NCBI RefSeq assembly: GCF_001625195.1
Contig: NC_054389.1
Coordinates: 11,528,520 to 11,592,519, forward strand
Length of the DNA stretch: 64,000 bases
Reading direction: 5' to 3'
Source of the DNA: Drechmeria coniospora
Taxonomy: Eukaryota > Ascomycota > Sordariomycetes > Hypocreales > Ophiocordycipitaceae
Shown: positions 59,445-64,000 of the stretch, piece by piece
Layout of the letters: every line of letters starts with the position of its first letter
How positions within the stretch are numbered: position 1 is the stretch's first letter
Translations under genes and position numbers: made by a program
The notes under the pieces: generated by a model
What the model saw: only the letters and a program-made list of their open reading frames with translations
The model's database searches: none
What the model was told of the DNA's origin: nothing

Positions 59445-62400
59445 CGTCATTTCCCGTATGGGCAATATATGGTTTAGTTGGCCATGCGAGAATATACTAT
59501 ACACCATAAACCATATAGGTCCATATGGCGTATGGCGTATGGTTAGAAAGCCTGGTAACGACTGCGATGAAAACGTTGAGATAAAAGAGATACCCGATGA
59601 TAGCTGCCCGGTCTCCCTATTATAGCCTGTCATGGGCGAACGAGAAGAGCTGTGTGTACTCGTTGGACGCAGCTGTTTGTTGCCTAACCGCCTTTCTTTA
59701 GTCCAGCGCGCTATGCTTCCGTGAGACCGTCAGATTATGCATGAGTCTGCTATAAAGACCAACCCACCAGCCTCGCAACAAAACATTGCATGGGAGAACC
59801 CAACTTCCTCACCCAACTGAGAAATACGCACCCAGTTGCCGATAGCCTTTCGTCGTATGAGTAGCAAATGTATACCTGCCCTTGAGGGCGTCTAGGTATA
59901 CACGCAACGAGCTGACCCGAGCAGGAGGTGCTTGAACTTGCGGCCTCCGATCTCCCTCGAGGAGGTAAACTCTCTTGAGGCAGCCAAAGTGCGGGATATC
60001 TTTACGCCAAACACCATGCATATTGCGTCATCAAGTCGCGTCATCGGGGTCTACAATGACGCAGATTATGTATAGCTAATACAAATTTGATCGTCAAACC
60101 AGCAGCACTTGGCGGCGCCTCCCTGTGCAACCGCTTTCTGGCAAGTGGGCAATACGTTGTTACCAGACCGCAGAGACAACTCCTCCTTTTCTTATTAAGG
60201 ATACGGAGCCACTAATCAACGTGTATTGGCTTCACAAACGATACGTACCGCACAGGAAGGGCACCAAAGCTCAAAACAGTCAAACGTTATTCCGCCCCAG
60301 CCGAGGAGGCAGCCCGACTCGCTTGGGCACCGCTGTTGTGTACATAACTTGGACTTTCGTCCTCTTGACTTAGGCAGTGGTCAAGGCTAATCAACTATCA
60401 ATAACCCGTATATGTATAGCAAGTTCCAGTTAATTTTTGACAGAAACTACCCTTCGTTAATGCAAGGCTGGCGAGCAACAACACATTGTATAGCACCACT
60501 CTTTTGCTTAGCCCTTTTGCTTCTCTTCCGTCTACCTGTCTTTTTTTCTCTTTGTAGACTTCCCGTTCGTATTTCGTTCTGTTCCTGTGTGTCCCCGTCT
60601 TGTTTGTTGAAACCTGCTCCACGTGTTTCGTGAGTTGTTTCTGGCGACGTGACCTGGTCTCGGACAGTAATGCAAGGCTGCGTCATTTCTGAAACATAAA
60701 AAATTCAGCATGGAGTCGCATATACTCTGCAATCTACGTACCAACGGTTCGTTCGCGTCGAAGTCGCTCTTGTAATCTACCAAAGGGATGGCTCACGTCT
60801 TCAAGATGAGCTTTCGTATAAAAGGCAGTATTGTAACTAGAGGTGCCATTCAGTATTCGTGTTTCAATCAGCGACGTTAACGTACCCGTCGAATAATTCT
60901 GCCTGGCGTTGGAAGGTATCGAAGCTAATGGACTGTTCTGCGCCAGGTCGTGGGCTGTTAGGGACAGTATCACCCCCAGAACTAATATTGTTCGATATAT
61001 CCATTGTTTCCATTGTTAGTATTTGTAGACTGCCACCTTCTGAGTAATTATGGTAGTGTTATTGAGATTGGGGGTTGGGTCTTTTATACCTGGTGCAGCG
61101 TGGGTCGTGTTGCCCGGCCGCTGCCCAGCTAGGGTCCCCGGATTAAACGGCGAGTGGCGACGTACACAAAGTCTCCTACACGACACACACCCTTTTGTAC
61201 GTCTTTGATTTAGCAGATTTGACTAAACACTGGGGTATAAGGTGACAGTTTATATGGGGTTACGAGCGGCTTCGCCCGGTGGTTCGATACCCAGACACGA
61301 CGGGTCCTTGGTTGAATGAGGTAATGAGATCAAGGTGATCGTGCGCTGTCCCTCCCCTGGGATGCTATGAATTAGCAGACAAGTTTATTATTGGACCTTA
61401 GGGGCCACGCCGCACCATGCGGAAAGTTGATGCTACAGTGCTGACTCTCGAACCCGACCTCGCCGCGTGATCACCTTTATTACCATCCTCTTTGACTTAT
61501 TAGCAAGCAATATTGACAAACACATGGCTCAATAGTCAACCGGTCGCTCTCATCTGGTCGGTACCGCACCTCTAGCCACACCGTATGGTCTTTGGCTCCC
61601 CTAGGTCCGCAAGCAAGCAGCTGTCGACAGTGCAACCTGAGATGATTGCGATCTCCTCGGTCCTCTGAAACGCAGTCGCGCTTCTATTTCTGCTCACCAT
61701 GGCTCTCGGCTATCTTAAGCACGATCACGATGTTGTGTATGGCTGACAATCAAGCAGCTACGATACAGCACGTTGCTAGTGGCCGTCTTGATGATCAGTT
61801 TCGGAGGCGTTCGACCTATCGGAGCGTGTGTCGGTCCAACAGTTGCATTACTAAAAGCTAATTCTGGCCTTTAATGACGTTATAGCTGAAACGAAGTCGA
61901 AGTGCTGGGACTCATGTCGAGATGTCTGCTCTAGACCGTTATACTTACCGACCATAGTGATACGTTGACTTGCGGACACATCCACAAAGTGCAATACAGA
62001 AATCCATCTATAGTGAACCGGCAGAGACATAAAAATCCAAGGATTGTCGTGTACTACATCTAGAACGAATATAAGGATACTTGGATGGGAGATTGAGACA
62101 GTGGCGGCATATACTTCGCCCCACTGCCCCTTATTATTCCATCTTGGACAGAAACTTGGAATGAATGGTGCATTTATTGAGGTAGAAACATTAAAAGAGA
62201 TGGACTGCAGAAGATGGATGAGGATAATACTGAATTTGCTAGTCTTTTGTCAATTCTACGTGCAGAAAGTTCTTGTTTCGCCTACTCTCCGGAGTGATAT
62301 ATGCAGAATTTGTCTGACAGGTACTTCCACGCTAATAGTTATGCGTCCGCAACGAGCGCCTCACTCGAATCACAGAAGCCAATGCTTGACCTGATATGCT

Positions 62401-62642
62401 CCGGGCCTGTCTGTCGCTCTGTCTACAGAGGATGGCAGGCTCAGCACGCCGCAAGGAAAGGTGGTAAAGGGCAAAAGCCAAGTTTCAGAACCGTCAGGCA
62501 GGACGTACTGCTGCACATTGTCGCCTTGCAAGGGTGTGCCGTTTGCATTAAATGGGACCTGCGGTCGAAATAAATTCTCGTTGCCGGCTAAAGTGACTTG
62601 GCCGTCATACGCTTATGGGTGGCATAGTAATCCCTGGAAGCC
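59445..62642. other. Long region without a recognised gene
   Basis: Short frames only. Minus-strand frames at 60,398-60,973 are low-motif. At 62,300-62,600 the minus strand reads DGQVTLAGNENLFRPQV and YVLPDGSETWLLPF, which looks coding and may be a detached or spliced part of the bZIP gene beyond its stop at 62,643. A GGTTCGATACC word at 61,281 is not part of a tRNA fold that I can build. Confidence 0.4.
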
Positions 62643-63036
62643 CTAATAGAGCATAGGGACATGTGAGTTGTCAACTACAGCTGCTTGAGTCGAGTATGAC
62701 GAGGACACGGTAAAGAGACCCATATCAAATCTGAGGCGCCAATTCTCTTCCTCGAGAGATTTATTGATTCGAAGGAGTTCCTCTATAGTCTTGTTGCAGT
62801 TCTGATGGCTCTGCATCTCCTGGAGCTCCCGCTCTAGACGCTCGATATGCGCCTTCGTTCTTGCTCGGATGGTGCGCTGTGTATTCCGGTCACTGGCCCT
62901 CTTGCACGCCGCCAATTGTGAAGGCGTCATATCGGAAACTCTTCGCTTGCCTGTGTACATCCACATTATTATTTTGCTTGCTCTGGCGCGTACATTGTTT
63001 GGGGGGAGGGGTGGACTTACGCTGTTGGCGCGGCAT
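62643..63036 (-). CDS. Fungal bZIP transcription factor, short or truncated
   Basis: Exon 1 (63036-63021) encodes MPRQQ plus one base. A 70-base intron (62951-63020; GTAAGT donor, ACAG acceptor) joins it to RKRRVSDMTPSQLAACKRAS. The basic region DRNTQRTIRARTKAHIERLE and a short leucine-zipper/coil follow (LERELQEM ... IEELLRINKSLEEENWRL). This start and basic region are characteristic of fungal bZIPs with a C-terminal DUF3425 domain, which usually reach 300-600 residues; here the frame stops at 107. Coding-looking sequence continues on the minus strand at 62,300-62,600 in another frame. A missed intron, or decay in this transposon region, is therefore possible. Expected to be a nuclear DNA-binding dimer if functional. 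Confidence 0.65.
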
Positions 63037-63700
63037 GATGAGGTGATCAGAGAGATGAGTTGGAGAATTGATTTAAAAAAGCAGTTGGTATGTCTCCCAA
63101 CAAATGTTTCCCGCCATCACAAGGGAAATGAAGCGGTATATAGGAGGTTGATTGTCCCTCAGAGGCTCGATAAAAACGCCAAATAGGAGCCGTATGGGTA
63201 AATAATTGTGGCCGACGTGCGAATCGTCTTTCCGCACAAGAGGTCAGGGGCATAAATATGGTTGAGGCTGTCTGACTAGTCCGTTTTTATTGCCGCTTCT
63301 TTTTATTTCGACATTTTCTATATGCAATAATGCCCTGGCTTTGGATTAGGGAGTGTGTGCTAAGGTCGACGTATGGTCGCCACCCACCCACGTGGCAGAG
63401 TAATGCGTCTTGGTTGCTTGCCGAGTCGATTTGGCTGTCTCAATAACCAGATCCTATAACGTGATGCTGCCATCGAGCTGTCAAACTGCCATGTGAACAC
63501 TATACCACTCTCATCATCCGACCATTATTCTTCTATCTATGCCGGAAAGCCAACCATTACAGAACAGATTTAAGTCGGACCCCCCCAAGATGGGCACCCC
63601 CCAAGATGGGCACCCCTCACGACGACAAGGCGGCAGACTTTAAAGCCGAAAAAAGCAGCATTTTCAGTACTGCAATATTAAAATAAAATATCTAGAGTAT
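63037..63700. other. Upstream of bZIP; contains 17-base repeats near 63,580
   Basis: At 63,579-63,618 the unit CCCCCCAAGATGGGCAC is repeated tandemly (about 2.3 copies), 80-120 bases beyond the transposase stop; it may be the transposon end. No gene otherwise. Confidence 0.45.
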
Positions 63701-64000
63701 CTATTCAAGCTGCCATTCAAAGCAAAGGCTCTCAAATTCGTAACTAGACGTTAAGGCGGCTATTGGGGCCGGATCTAGCACCCGTTGTAGTCTTGCTCGA
63801 GTCTTAACGATCTGTTCAATCTGTGCGAAGCGCTCGTTGGGATCTTGGGCTACTTTTTGCTTCTTTAGAGGCTTAAGTCGATAGATTTGATATTCCAATT
63901 GAGCGATTTTAGCCTGGGCCTCTGCAAGGGTGGTGTTTTGGGCATCAAGGCCCCGGCCAATCTTCCAAAACAGCCGCCTAGCAGCCCGATCAACTTGGCC
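63701..64000 (-). pseudogene. C-terminal part of a pogo/Fot1-type DDE transposase, running off the window
   Basis: The minus-strand frame is open from the window edge to the stop at 63701 (about 99 residues seen). It reads RQVDRAARRLFWKIGRGLDA, then a coiled stretch (AEAQAKIAQLEYQIYRL), then KKQKVAQDPNERFAQIEQI. The K-V-x-x-DPN-x-x-FA-x-I motif is the usual tail of Fot1/pogo transposases. The catalytic DDE part would lie beyond 64,000, so intactness cannot be judged; typed as pseudogene only because of its decayed surroundings. Confidence 0.6.

Noticed and set aside
61240..61310. Possible tRNA (GGTTCGATACC B-box-like word)
   Set aside because: No cloverleaf with matching acceptor and anticodon stems could be built around it.

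Overview
The window is nuclear DNA of a filamentous ascomycete (Pezizomycotina). The genes carry short 59-85 base introns with GTAAG/GTATG/GTACGT donors and CTAAC/CTGAC-type branch sites. The proteins are typical fungal families (Mup1-like methionine permease, Dal5-type MFS carrier, LYR protein, Alt a 1-like secreted protein), and the transposons carry RIP-like C-to-T stop codons. A Sordariomycete, perhaps Hypocreales, is my guess and is not proven by the sequence.

The window has two compartments. Bases 1-22,050 are GC-rich with ordinary single-copy genes: a GPI-type cysteine-rich secreted protein (frame broken by a likely one-base gap), a LYR-motif protein, a GNAT acetyltransferase, an MFS carrier, an unknown protein, a methionine-permease-like carrier, a small secreted AA1-like protein and a calcineurin-type phosphoesterase. 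Their spacers are packed with TACGGAGTAC/GTACTTGTAC-type palindromic words that almost vanish after 22 kb.

Bases 22,050-64,000 are a transposon-rich, RIP-scarred region. It holds three hAT remnants, two LINE remnants, a chromodomain gypsy element interrupted by a copia element, a solo LTR and a TIR element, a pogo/Fot-type transposase tail and a short bZIP gene.

The most striking object lies inside this island: one intact gene at 31,640-47,358 with one 59-base intron. It encodes a predicted 5,219-residue secreted protein: a signal peptide, about 110 tandem 37-39 residue flocculin-like units each with a C-x3-C pair, and six DUF5648-like modules arranged as three near-identical 957-base pairs. 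It has no GPI signal. The array stays open for 15.5 kb while every surrounding transposon is broken. Just downstream lies a decayed seventh DUF5648 module split by a TIR element. I propose a giant cell-surface or extracellular adhesin that evolves by tandem duplication in a transposon island; its function is inference.
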